A stretch of 52,559 nt of DNA, taken from positions 1-52,559 of the forward strand of contig CAMYOI010000004.1 of NCBI GenBank assembly GCA_947259955.1, written 5' to 3'. The position numbers and the translations under genes are program-made. The first letter of the stretch is position 1. The number at the start of each line of letters is the position of its first letter. This document shows positions 52,513-52,559 of this stretch, piece after piece. The notes beneath the pieces are model-generated. The model saw nothing but the letters and a program-made list of their open reading frames with translations. It was not told where the DNA came from and made no database searches. This DNA is from an uncultured Gammaproteobacteria bacterium (GTDB lineage: Bacteria; Pseudomonadota; Gammaproteobacteria; Arenicellales; JAANXG01).

Positions 52513-52559
52513 TATTGATGAACCCCGTATATGTTGAACAATCCTGGCGCTGTTTTGTC

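Noticed and set aside
1..52559. CRISPR array, rRNA genes, riboswitch or intact insertion sequence
   Set aside because: I looked for regularly spaced direct repeats, conserved rRNA stretches, known riboswitch cores and transposase motifs and saw none.

Overview
The window looks like a piece of a moderately high-GC gammaproteobacterial chromosome. The gene order is the evidence. The type IV pilus chemosensory operon (pilG-pilH-pilI-pilJ-chpA) lies back to back with gshB-tonB-algH-ruvX-pyrR-pyrB-pyrC', followed by pilT/pilU, yggS-proC-yggT, crc/exoIII-pyrE, cca, uppP, folB/folK, plsY, tsaD and the rpsU-yqeY-dnaG-rpoD block with a tRNA behind it. Much of this order is familiar from Pseudomonas and relatives. 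The aldolase is of the type often annotated as 'Calvin cycle subtype', and its cluster resembles those of Chromatiales-like genomes. I cannot name a genus.

Layout. 1-2.8 kb: end of a TRAP transporter (dctQ tail, dctM) and an amidase. 2.9-3.3 kb: two small membrane proteins I do not recognise. 3.4-11.4 kb (minus): one run of central carbon genes, IMPase-like phosphatase, tkt, gap, pgk, pyk, fba. 11.5 kb: bioA. 12.8-21.9 kb (minus): Pil-Chp chemosensory system without pilK or chpB. 22.3-27.9 kb (plus): glutathione synthesis, TonB, a damaged algH, ruvX and pyrimidine genes joined by short overlaps, ending in a dihydroorotase homologue that has lost metal ligands. 28-30.1 kb (minus): retraction ATPases PilU and PilT. 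30.4-34.6 kb (plus): yggS, proC, yggT and a dynamin-like GTPase. 34.7-48 kb: housekeeping genes on both strands, with short dispersed repeats in the gaps. 47.4-51.8 kb: the macromolecular synthesis genes. 51.9 kb: a CAU tRNA. 52.0-52.5 kb: an AT-richer lone gene bracketed by integron-cassette-like sequences.

The most unusual content is in the spaces and at gene ends. A 270-bp element with near-perfect 35-bp terminal inverted repeats sits directly at the stop codon of a pteridine reductase gene. A truncated second copy sits in the same way at the stop codon of tonB. The element ends contain CTAG, and in both cases this supplies the TAG stop. Immediately beyond the truncated copy is an algH reading frame that lacks about 50-60 internal residues. 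A separate family of about 30-50-bp repeats, sharing the core ATCCCGAGCGATG or its CGCATTTCTCACCAG flank, occurs five times between 34.6 and 48.2 kb. One copy supplies the end of the dynamin-like protein and another carries the start codon of the midA-like gene.

I see no CRISPR array, no rRNA, no intact transposase or integrase, and no convincing rho-independent terminator with a T-run. Promoter calls are visual matches only.
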